Assembly (NCBI GenBank): GCA_013400975.1
Contig: WBMZ01004770.1
Coordinates: forward strand, 186,001-250,000
DNA: 64,000 nucleotides
Source of the DNA: Atrichornis clamosus
Lineage: Eukaryota > Chordata > Aves > Passeriformes > Menuridae
Reading direction: 5' to 3'
Part shown: one piece after another, positions 46,961-58,200 of the stretch
Layout: each line of letters opens with the position of its first letter
How positions within the stretch are numbered: the stretch's first letter is position 1
Program-made: the position numbers and the translations under genes
Notes under the pieces: generated by a model
Seen by the model: the letters and a program-made list of their open reading frames with translations, nothing else
Database searches by the model: none
What the model was told of the DNA's origin: nothing

Positions 46961-49452
46961 CTGGAGAAGGCTGAGTAGCTTTATCACTTCCAGAGGGAAT
47001 CCCTGTAGCAGGCAGTGGGTTCAAAGCACAGGTGCCATCATGTAAAGGCCCTTACTCCTCAGCCTCATTTTGTTGTTCACCTTCAAGCAAGGATGTGCCT
47101 GGAGTCACAGGTGATGAGCAGAACAGGTCTGTTCTAAGCAAGTTCAGGGGAAAAGACACAGCCAAGAAAAGAAGAAATGCTTGAAATTAACTTAATGTCC
47201 TTAATCCTCCTATCCCATCAGACTGATTTTTTTTTTTTTTCATTTCACTTGAAAATTATCTTTAGGGGAAATCAGAAGGAAGAAGAAACAACAGAAAGGG
47301 CACAGCATGCTTTTCTCCATTTTGAGATGGGCATAGGGGTGAAAAGAAGGAAAAAAGCCTGTCCTTAGAGTTGACAAGTGTTCCCACTGTGGTGGTCAGT
47401 GGATGTTTTCCACATGTGTACGTGAGGGCAGCAAGGATCCTGGAGCTTGTTTTTCTTCTGTGTGCAGCACAGCACGTTGGCCTAGATTTTATTGCTGTGA
47501 CCTGAACTCATCTTTGTACCATGGGGGAAATACTTGCAGTGCTTTACAGATCTCGGGGACAGTCTCATTTTCTCAGCACAGAGCTAATATATCAAGCTAA
47601 TTTACTGCCGTGGTGTGTTGCAAAGCCTATATAATATTGAGTAAACATTGTTGGCTTATACATTAACTGTAACTAAAACCCAGTGCAAACTTTATTCTGG
47701 CTTCAGGATTTTCCTTGAAGGAGTGACTAAGAAAAGAAGGGTAGATTTTTTTTCTGGGTTTTTTTTCCCCCCTTTTCTCGTTTTTGCAGTGAGGAAACTT
47801 TAGTCTTAAACTTGGCAGTTCTCTTAATTCTAGGTCAAGTGGCAGGCACAGTTAGGAGCTTTCTGTGTGGCTCACTCAATTGACTCCTTTTCTTTGTCAG
47901 GATCCCTCAGCAGTGTTTAATGTGGTTTCATTTTCCTGTTTGGTGTGCAAATATAACTGAATAAAATAAGAATCTAGATCTCTGTCTGTTTTGGAAACTT
48001 AGTAGAGCTGTTATGCCTCTGTATGGATAAGGATTATAATGTTTTGGATGATCTCAAAAAAAGGAAATCCAATACTTAGTTCATTGAATTTATGTGGGAC
48101 TCCTCTGAGGATCGTAATGTGCTTTGCCATCAGGATGTAATTAGAAAATAAAGCACTTATGTAAGGAATATCTTCTAAGAAAAAGGCAGGATACCACCAA
48201 GATATTATTTTATTTGGCTAAAAGAAATATCAGTATTTGTCTTTCTGTAGGTTAAAACCATTGAAATTCAAATTAAAAAAAAAGTGATGATAGTTTTCTA
48301 TGGTTCTCAGTGATCCTGGTATAGAGACGACTGATGCAGATCTTAAGTAACTGCCCAGTATCAGACAAAAAGGCAATGCAGCAGGGAACCTGTCCTTGAA
48401 AGGTGTGGGCAAAAGCATTTTTCTGTGTGCAATTCCTATGAAACTTTTTTTCCCCAGTGTGTACATTTCTATAATTTATGGTAATCATATGTTCTAGTTT
48501 GACTTGGACATTGCCAGTTTCATATATGATACTGTCCTAGTGTCCTGGGAGCATGAAATAATATTAATAAAAAAATGTAAGGGTTTTATTTGTATTCAGG
48601 GCATATGGCTCTGCTGAGTAAAATTTGTTCTGGCTTAACTGTGAACAAACTTTTCAGTGGATGTGTGTTAATCTTATTGAACAGTGGTAGGAATAGGAAG
48701 GAGAACATCCTCAGAGCTGTTGTTTTGCTCAAAGTGAATATTAATGCCACCTCTTCTGTGTTTCATGATAAACTTGGTGCATTACTGGAGAGTTTCTTGA
48801 GAAAGAATCGTGTCACTACAGAGATATATTGTGACAAAAGGGACATCAGAGTTTGTTCCTGAAATACAGTCCCATGTGTCTTCTGCAGGAGTCAGGGAAC
48901 CCCAAAATGAGTCATTGAAAGCTATCCCACTCTTTTGTTTCTAAAATGGAATAACTTTTAATCACACTAGCTTTCCAATACCTGGGGCAAACTTGAGTGG
49001 CAGGAATAGCTACAGACATTTCCCCACATCTTTCACAGGAGTTTACTGCTGCTGGGGTCTGATTTGGAAGTGTCACAATATGGGCTGTGATGCTTTTAGA
49101 GTTTGCTACAAAACAAAAGATCATTTCTCACTGTTTTTCTTGTGCTCTGGGGAGGGAAGGAAGCAGCCTCCGGTTTGTTTTTTGTTCATTCTTCAAAGAA
49201 AGCCAATTGAATTGTGGTTTTGGTTTATATCAAGTGCAGTCAATAGAGGATTCTTTCATGGAAGATGGGTGAATGGGTTACATGGAATCCCATTTTTACT
49301 TCTTTTTGAGATATGAATCAGACTTGGACGTGAATTTTGGAGTGGTGTTTTTTTGTTTTTGTATGCTACTTAATTTTCTGATTGAGCTTGACTTCTACAG
49401 TGGACCAAGAGTCTTCTGTTCCTGCCTAAACCAGGAACAAGTGGATACTTTA
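46961..49452. other. Noncoding DNA, no gene seen
   Basis: Contains a 14-base T run at 47227-47240 and a pyrimidine-rich T/C run at 47743-47779. The plus frame at 48993-49316 (107 codons) is Phe- and Cys-rich and has no domain. No gene is visible. Confidence 0.6.
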
Positions 49453-49521
49453 GGCCTGATCTAAACACCAGTGAGGGCAATGGAAAGGCTGTCATTGACT
49501 TTGGGATTTGGATCAGGTGCC
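49453..49521. repeat. Old hairpin repeat, CATTGACTTCAATGGG type
   Basis: GGCCTGATCTAAACACCAGT, GAGGGCAATGG, a short loop AAAGGCTG, then TCATTGACTTTGGGATTTGG and ATCAGGTGCC. The two halves are near-complementary, with outer ends GGCCTGATC and GATCAGGTGCC. This is the clearest copy of the family in the window. The whole copy folds into a single imperfect hairpin, like a miniature inverted-repeat element. Confidence 0.65.
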
Positions 49522-52500
49522 TGTTAGGGTCTTTGTTTTTATATATCTAAGCAAAATTCTAGAGGAAAAATATCTGTTTGTTTTAGATTTCATTACAAAT
49601 TCCAAACTTTTACTGTTCTTTTTAGATCTTGCTTTTGGAAACTCTTGTTATAGTATAAAAAGTGTACAGATAATGTTTGACTTGTTCAGACACAAAAAAT
49701 ACGAATACAAAAAATAAAAATACTGTACTTACCAGCAAGGAAGGAAAGACAAGGTAGCCTGTTACATGCAGCTATGAGTCCACTACATTTTCTTCACCAA
49801 GATTGCTGAATTTCAGAGATGTGTTTTCTCAGTGCATGAGAATCTAAAATCTATGAGGTTTTTAACATTCTTAATGTCTTACAATCTTTTATGGATTGAA
49901 AAGAGCCTATGAGAAGCAAAGTGATATAATGATGGAACTGGAGCATTACTCATATGTTCTGTTTCCCTGTCCATGGTTTTACTCATTCAGTTACCATTCT
50001 TCTCATCATTTTATGATCATCTTGCAACCTTTTTCAATGCCAATTGGATTTTTCAGGTAAATCCACTAATTTCGATTGTACAATAGAAATCAGCTTTCAA
50101 TGGTATTTCAATTAACCTTGCTATTAAAGAAATTGCTTTTTGCCAATACTCAACGGTTGGTTGACATTCAGAGAACACACAAGTCCTTTAATACAATCTG
50201 TATTGAAAGAAAAACCTGCATTTGTTGTCTTTGAACTAGCTTCTTGTAGTTTGGGGAGTTTTCAATATAGCTGACATGCAGCAGACTGAAAACAAATGCA
50301 CAACGTATTTTGAATTAAAAGCTTTCAAGCATTCTCTGCTATATTATATATTCTGTTCTGTTTGGGCATATATCCTGTATTGGCTGCCTTCTTTTTTTTT
50401 TTTGTAGATGATGTCAGTTATTTACTTAACGCACTGCTGTAAATAATACACGTGTCTTGAGGTGCAGATGAGCTCACAGTAAGACTTCACTGAGTCTGAT
50501 CCTTTACAGCTGGTTGAGGTCTCAACAGGAAGGTTTGGTAAACTTTCTATTCCTACCTGTGATTCCAGTCTGGATTGCAGCAAGTCTTGGTGCCAGTTTG
50601 TGTGCTCTCTGAGCTTAGCAACAGGACAAAATAAACTCAGTTGGAGTCTCGCCAAAAGTCTAAAACTTCAGGTAGGCTCGTTCCCCAACAGCCCCTGCTC
50701 AGGGCCAGCTTGTTAAAATCTGCTGAAGTACCTGTGCAGGGAATTGTGGCCCTGTAGTTGTCTGGCAGGAAAGAATTCAGAGCTGTGTTTTTTTCTGGAG
50801 CAATGGGAGTTCACTCTCTTCCCCTCCGTGCTGCTCCCGCCTGTCTGCAGGTCGGGTGTCCTTGCAGCAAGCCAGGGTCACACAGCCCGTGGAACAAACA
50901 GACTGTCTGAGATCAGGGCATTGGTACAGCAGGGCTCCTGCTGCTTTGCATTCCTTAGTGCGTTTCGGAAGAATGAGGAAGATATAAGAAATCCTACAAA
51001 TCCTCCTTTGTGTGTCTTACACTGCCATACAACTCTAGAAAGTCAGTGCCACCAGTGCAAACCCAGGAAAAGCATTACATGGATGAACAAATGAACAAAA
51101 TGTTTTGGGACAGATCCTGAGATTTTTTTTCCCCAGCAAGATAAAGACTTTGAAGGGTTCTGGTGCTGGATTTCGCACTGGAGGATGGCATGCTGTAAAT
51201 TCTAATTGTGCCTCTCCAGGGAGAAACATTTGAAACATACTGAATACAGGGTTGCAGACTTGATTGCTTCACTCTGACCATCCTTGCATTTAGCATAGCA
51301 TAAATCAATGGGATTTTTTAAGTTGTGTTTTCTTCAGCAAAATAGGGAATAATTAGGGCTAAACTGCCCAACCTTCCCATGTTCTGCTGTTTCAATGGCT
51401 TTTCCTATAGCAATATTTGCTTTAGAAGAAAAGCAAGTGCACAGGGTCTGATGTTGGCCATTAACACACGTGACCCTGTGTTTGCAAGCAACTTGCAATG
51501 AGGTTCAGCTATGGATGACCCTACAAAGACTGCATGTGTGGGAATGGAAAAATGCATATGGAAATTATGCATGTTTTGCCTATGAACCGGTTCATGCAGG
51601 AATGTGATAATCTGGCTCCAGACATTGTTCAAGGGATTTCCAGTTGGCATCTGATTGAGTGGAGTTTATCAGTTATGTTCAAAGCAGTCCAGCTTGCTTT
51701 TAAAATGTCATTGTTTGTCTCCAAAGAGTCAAACTCTCAGCCTCCAATTTGCTTTTTTATTTCTGAAGACCCCAAATATAAAAAACATCCCAGTCAACAA
51801 AGTGGCTTTTTCTACTTTTTGCACCTTTATTTGAAATCTGAGCCAGTCCACCCTGCCAGTGTTTGAGAACTTGAATTAACTGAGAAGTAAATACCAATCT
51901 GAAATTACAGCAGATGATAGAATAGGGCACTAAATAAGAATAAAATAAAATAATAAAAAAGAGACAGCCAAGTTGTCAGCAGTGTAACAGTGTTTTAGAT
52001 AATCCCCTCTGGGCCATTTTCTTAACAGCAACCATTTGTGTTTATCCGAAGATTAGCACAGAGACTTTTGATTTTACAGTGCATGTCCCCATTAACTTAA
52101 AAAAAAATATTTATACGCTTTTATATATATAGATTAGTATTCCATGTGAGGCAAATAATACTACATTGCTTTAGGTTTTATTGGCAAGGCATTTAATGTT
52201 TGGGATGAGGTCTGGAGTAAGGAGAAAGCAAAATTATTTGGTCCTGTAGGCTGTTTAAATGAGGATTAGAGCCAAATGTTTGGGTCCCAGGAAATTGGCC
52301 AAGCCTGGATACTCAATGTCAACTTGCACGTACAGTACATAGTTTAATATTTTCATCATGAGACTTTTTTTCAAAAAAAAAGCTATTTGCCCTTTCAGCT
52401 CTGCTCGTAAGACAAGAAAATGGCTGAATCAGTTAGAAGTAAAAATATTCCTTTGGCTTAATGTGACAGTAGAGTTTTGCCCAAATAGGAGTAAAGAATC

Positions 52501-52779
52501 TACTGTGCTAGAAAGAGGGAGATGGGGAATTATGAGAATATGGCTTTCACAGTGCTGCCCAGTCCTGTTCCAAAAAGGAGGGAAGGATTGGCCAGCACTG
52601 GCAAATAGGGGCTTGGGTTTCTGCTGGCTTTTAAGACAATTCCCTCATTTTAACAAATGTGTGAATAATAATCTTAGAAATGAGCTGTCAAAAAGGATTG
52701 TTATTTTTGTATGTGGTTTAACCTCATTTAAACAGGAAAGGTGCATTAAAACAGTGGAAATCCTGAAATAAGAGTGGCT
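49522..52779. other. Noncoding DNA, no gene seen
   Basis: Frames at 50744-51094, 51534-51866 and 52358-52771 (110 to 137 codons) show no domain or exon context. An A-rich run lies at 51925-51962 and a T run at 50390-50403. AT-dinucleotide-rich sequence lies at 52100-52135. Confidence 0.55.
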
Positions 52780-53700
52780 TTATCCGAACTCCTCTATTGG
52801 ATCAAATCCTTGATCAATTGGAAACAGGTGTAAGTTAAAATGAAGCAGGAGTGTTCACACTGAGATTGGCCCTGGTTTAATTAAATTGATTTTCAGATCA
52901 ATTTAAATTGAGCTGATGCAATTTGCCCTGTTATTTAAATTAGGCCTGCAGGAGTAGTCTTGGAATGAGGGACTGTACACAGTATGAGTAAGAGTATCTG
53001 ATTCGGGACCATTATTATTATTTACGGGAATCTACTTTTCAATGAATTATTTTTTTCAAATTAGGGGGTAGCAGCCATAATAGTCCACTGGTGTTGGCTC
53101 CATTGATAATTATACCATTTTTCTCCTTTTCATAATTGTCCTAGTCTGAACTGTGCTATTTTAGCAGAAAGTGTTAATTATTTTATCAACAATTGGCAGA
53201 CCCTGCTTCAATTTGCTGTTTTCCCTTTAACCAAAACAAAGATTACAGGCCTGTTCCATAGCTCAGCTGCTGAATCTTTGCTAAGAAACTTGGGAACCCC
53301 TTTCGCATGAAACACTGTGTAAAGCTTTAAGCACTCTTTGAAGCTGAGTTGTATTAAATGATAGACAAAAAAAGCCCTCTGAAGAATTGGTGCTTAATTA
53401 CAACTTAATTAGCATAATTATGCATGCTAATAGCATCTCAAATGAATAGCAGTTGTCAGGAGGTTGGGACCATCTGTAAGAGTGTCGGATTAATACATCA
53501 TTTTTTATTTCTAACAACGCTGTAACTCTTTCCCTGAAAGTGATTTTCATTAATCAAGTTCATTTTTATTATATAGAAAATTTGGCATTTTTCATTATGG
53601 GCCATTATCCGTTTCCCCATGCAGTCCTAATACAATACTAATGAGACCCCATGTGGCTACTCCACACTGACAATGGTAGTACAGGTGTATTATTATAATT
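52780..53700. promoter_or_regulatory. Strong candidate conserved regulatory element
   Basis: Roughly 900 bases of complex, AT-rich DNA with no recognisable transposon, few homopolymers and many developmental factor sites. Visible ones are TTAATTA (53174-53180), AACAATTGG SOX-like (53188-53196), AACAAAG TCF/LEF-like overlapping a GATTA core (53235-53245), TTAATTAG (53405-53412), GCATAATTA POU-III-like (53412-53420) and an octamer-like ATGCTAAT (53424-53431). Further homeodomain cores lie at 53488-53496 and 53548-53556. The texture is that of the long conserved noncoding elements near vertebrate developmental genes. Target gene and tissue cannot be read from the sequence. The left part (52780-52960) is less certain and includes a 10-bp inverted repeat. 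Confidence 0.5.
52881..52906. repeat. Perfect 10-bp inverted repeat
   Basis: TTAAATTGAT, a 6-base spacer TTTCAG, then ATCAATTTAA. AT-rich, so less surprising than a GC-containing dyad. Confidence 0.85.
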
Positions 53701-56700
53701 GTTACAAACAGCACATTGTACCTCAGGACTAGTAGAGTTCTAATCTCAAGATATCAGGGTTTCCACTTGGTACCTTCCCTTGGGCCCAGTACAATTTCCA
53801 GAGCTTTATGAAAAACATACATGTTTGTGGTTATGAGGAAGCAGATTTAAAGAGATAGAACTGTGTTTGTTTTAGAGCTGGAAAACTTGGAAGTTCAGTA
53901 AGCTGCTTTGGAGATTTTTTCTTTTACTGACTCTGCTAAGCTTTGAGCTTCAAAGAAATTGCTTCCTCCAAAGAGCTGCAGAGGGGCAAAGGAGTGATGC
54001 AGTGGATACTCTGAAAGCATCACCATTTACTTGAGAATTTGTGTGAGCGTGATCAAATTCCAGGAGTATTATTCACTATAAATTTTAGTATAAAAGGGCA
54101 GTGGAAAACATGTCCTGGGTATCTGAATGTCTGCAGTAGCCAGGTAGTCAAGTTCTAGTGATACACAGCATATACATGTGTTACAGAAAGTGGGTTTTGA
54201 AAGTTTAGAACATCTTTTGTGTTCAGTCAGAGGCCAGGGGTTGCTGTCAGCCATGCTGCTGGAAATCCAAAGCACAATGATTTAAGTCTCTGGACTTAGT
54301 TCAGATTTACAGTGCAGCAGCTTAGTGCATAGCTGACCTTAGTGCTTGTGTTTTAGCTTTAACTAATTGGTTAATGTTTGCTTTGTAGAGTCAAAAAGCT
54401 CTGTGTAAGCTCTAAGGATTATTTTTATTTAGTGGCATGTTGGTATATTCATGCCTAATGTTTGTATTTGATTTTTTTTTTCTGAATGCACTATGGTGGT
54501 TTTTTTCAGATGAGATTTTCCCAAGGGATTTTTCTTTTTCCTCTTTCTCTAAATAGCCTTCTGAAAACTAAAGGCCTTCCAGTAAATTCTGATTTCCTTT
54601 GGTGGCCTGACTATAGAATGAATGGAGCAGTTTTGGAAATGCATTTTTAAGGAGAGGGAGTGAAAGGGAATGGAGAGGAGGACAATCAACAAAGCTGCTG
54701 TGCCTGTATTTATCAGGCTGCCAGTGGGAGCTGCACAGTTCAGACTGCACTTCTAATCAACCCTAAACAAAAGAACATTGAAAATAGCTCAACTGACACA
54801 GTCCTCATCATAACTCAGGACTTGGTGGCAGGCACCAGTAAATCCTGCTCTCTTGCTGTTGTTTGTGAATATATTTGTGCATATAAACCCCTCTTCAGCA
54901 TCTACTGGGGTTAGGCATCTCCATGGAACTACCCCATCAACTTTCCCCCCACTGTTCCATCAATCTGGGCTGGAGACAAATGCCCTGTGACACAGGAACA
55001 GGTGGAGGTTGAGAAAATAGGGCCTGGCCAGGACTGAATGAAGATTGCATGTAAATTAGCAGTATTAATATGTAAACCAAAAGCTCAGCAGAGGCTGTTT
55101 GTCCTGGTGTACAGCTACTCAAAGCATGATACAGATGCTAAATAAAATAGCAGCAGCACCCCAGGATTAGTCTAATGTTCTTAAATGTCATTTTATGCTG
55201 AAAATCCAATGTAAACAAGATGGTGTTTAGTAGGTACTGGAAATTTCTAGGACAGTACCACAATTTGTGTCTTCAACTGCTCTTCTCCACAATCTTCACG
55301 TCAGAGCCCCAGGGAGAGCAGTCTGTGGTTTGATGGTGTATAATCCTGTTATTTTGAGGGTACCGACCAGCACAGCCTCTCTCTGCTAGCTCCCATTACC
55401 TGAAGTGTCTGGTTATTAAGTTGGCCTGGTAACTGCGAGTTTGCTACTGTAAAAATGGAGAGAGATTAATCTGTGTGTGAGCCGAGCACCCACAACTGTG
55501 ACAACTGATGGTGTCCACGGTGAGATCAGCTTTAAGCAAGTGAAAATCTGAGGCTGCTCTGAGTTGCCCCCCACCAAAATGTAGACAAGCACGGGGACCT
55601 GACAGCTCGCTGTATCCTGGGATGTGCACTGGTACTGGACATCTTTTGTTCAGGGATTTTAGAGTAGGCTTAATTGTATTGCCTTGGATAATGTTTTCAG
55701 ATGTCATTAAACATCTACTGGTGAGCTAAGAATAGAACTTCAAAGTAATGTCACCTGTAACATTTGCATTCAGGTTTGTCTAAAGAGAAACACTAACAGT
55801 TGCTTGAGCCCTGGAATTCTGTAAGTTTTGTTTAACTCTAAATTCCCCAAGTAAGGCAAAAAGTGAAGCTCCTTAAAAAACAAACAAACCTGCCCAGAAT
55901 ACTGAAATGTAAAGAGATTAATAAAAATCAATATACATGTTTCCTTCTTTTGCCTAGATTTTCCTCAGTGTTGGATTTAATCATGGATTTCTGTGGGAGG
56001 GGAGGTTGCATATGCAGTTTTATAAGTCTAATTGTCCCAGTTTGCTGTGTGCTCAAAGCTTTCAGTGCCAGTTCTGTCCTCTGCAGATTTTAAATTCTGT
56101 GCACCTTTGGATCCTTTTGAAGGTCCCAGTAGTATGGTCAGCATCTGAACACACAATTGAACTGGAAAAAGTTATGGTAGCTCCAGAAAAATACAGTTTA
56201 TCAAGTGAAACACTGCATCTGTGGTTTTTCAGGTGCAGTTGTTGTGTTACTACAAAAAATTGTGATATATAATTTGAGGGAAACACTGTGTTATGGGCAC
56301 TATATCCTAGAGAGGACTGCAGGAGTGGTGTAGAGGTGGAGGAGCCTGTCTGTGGAGCCCTGTGAGCACTGAAGTGCTCTTGAGCATCTTGCACAGTGTC
56401 TGTTTTTGGTCTGAGGTATGAGATTGAGGGTGGTCTCAGGGCAGCCGTGGCACCTCAAGCTGTTTGGTTCACTGCAGGGGAGGGAGAGATGTTACCTCTT
56501 CTGGCTGGAAGGACCTCACTGAGGGGAAGGAGAGTGCCAGGGAACTTGGCTGTATCTTAGGGACGTATGACTTTTCTCATTTAGCAGTTGGAGTGGGTTT
56601 TTCCTCTTTTATTTTTTCTGTTTCAGTCCTCTAAAAGATCCTGACCCTCAGCTCTAAAAGATAATCCTGAACAGTTTGTCTCTCCCCTTTTCCTGTGGCT

Positions 56701-57899
56701 CCTCCTAACCTTTTGCTCCACCACAAAATGCAGGGGGATTAATTTTCACTGATAACACAGAATTCCATGTTGGGGGAAAAGCAAACCAGAGTGAGAAGCC
56801 CGATGCTACTGAAATCTTAGATGGCAAAGCACTGCTCAGCCTAGGCAAGGGAGCAGCTTTCTCTGTTGTCATCTGTACATTTGGCTTGAGTTGTCTTCTC
56901 TGGGTTAAACCCAGGGCGTGCAGTGACTGCAGCAGGGAAGGGGTGCTGGGATCTGAGTGCTGCCATGTGGGAACTGGTTATTGGTTTGCATGAAGAGGAT
57001 CACAGGGTGGGGGTTCTAAGTGGAAGCAAAATATGTGCTGCAGATGGCTGTCTGTTGACATTGCTGTGGACAGATTATGCTTTCCAGAGATAAAAGAGTA
57101 GTCATAAACTGGATGTCCAGCCAGGAGAGTATATAGACTTGAGTAATAGACTTGGACTATGGGGTTAGACTCCAAGTTCATGTTAAGTACATATTTTCAA
57201 GAAATTTGTGGATTCTCAGATTCAGTATTTAGTTCACCATTAGAAGAGTTCCAGGCCATGAAGCTTGGGCCTGAATCCAAACTTTTTCCAGATTTAGCTG
57301 ATTTGTAAACTGGTGTTTGCTTTTCAAGCTGTAGTTTCGTTGGTGATGATTCTTAAAGCCCCAAAGGCTCATCTGTTGTGCAGGTTCTGAGGGCACTTCT
57401 GTATCACCTCCTGTGAAGTGCTGATGCATAAAGCGTGTCTGAGCACCGGGCTCAGGGCCTGAGGAACACCCTGGGCAGTACATTTGTCAGCATGCTCTTC
57501 CCTGCTGCAAACATGCTTTGCTAGTCTGGGCCCAAGAGGAAAAACTTCCCAGACAAAGGGATGGGTAACACCCTTTCTCTAGTTTGCTCTGTTCTTTTTC
57601 AGCATCTGTGCTGAGCTTTATTCATATTGTAGTTTTGACTAGAAGAGGCCCTAAATTGTGTCTGTTTGGATAAAATCTGCTGTGCAGTGTCCTATGCAAT
57701 ATTTGTCTGGCAATAGCAATGGGATTTTGCCAGGAGATCCCTAATATCTCTTTGGGGTTTAGTAACATGTTGCTAGAGTATTTGAATGGGGAAAAAGGGT
57801 TCTCCACAGCTGAGGAAAAGCACACTTGTTGGGCTTTAATAAGAGACCTGTTGGCTGTGTGGTTAACAGCATTCTTATTAATGCATGAAACTTCCATTG
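53701..57899. other. Noncoding DNA, no gene seen
   Basis: The minus frame at 56062-56394 (110 codons) has no domain. The section 56290-56960 is GC-richer and carries no coding signal. No clear repeat is seen. Confidence 0.55.
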
Positions 57900-58200
57900 T
57901 TTCTTAATTTACTTGGAAGTGTTGTTTAGACCCTTAATTGCCCTATAACGATATAGTGATAGTAAGTTAGATTTCAATCAACATACTCAGGAATTGCCAC
58001 TATTTTAGCAATAAATTGCTAGCTAATAAACTTGTAGCTTCCTTTGTAAATGCCAGTTAAAGGCCTAAACATTCCTCACAGAGTTAATTGCACATTTAGT
58101 GCTCATGTAATTTTGAATTAATTACATGCCAAATGGATTTATGTTGTATGTACTTAATAAACCTTGGTAAGTGGCCTTTTAACAATCAGTTGGTATTTAG
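57900..58200. promoter_or_regulatory. Candidate conserved noncoding element
   Basis: Complex AT-rich sequence with TTCTTAATTTAC, CCCTTAATTGCC, AGAGTTAATTGC, TTTTGAATTAATTACATG, CAATAAATTG and a CACATTTAG run. There are at least four TTAATT cores in about 240 bases and no repeat features. Enhancer-like by texture. Confidence 0.4.
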
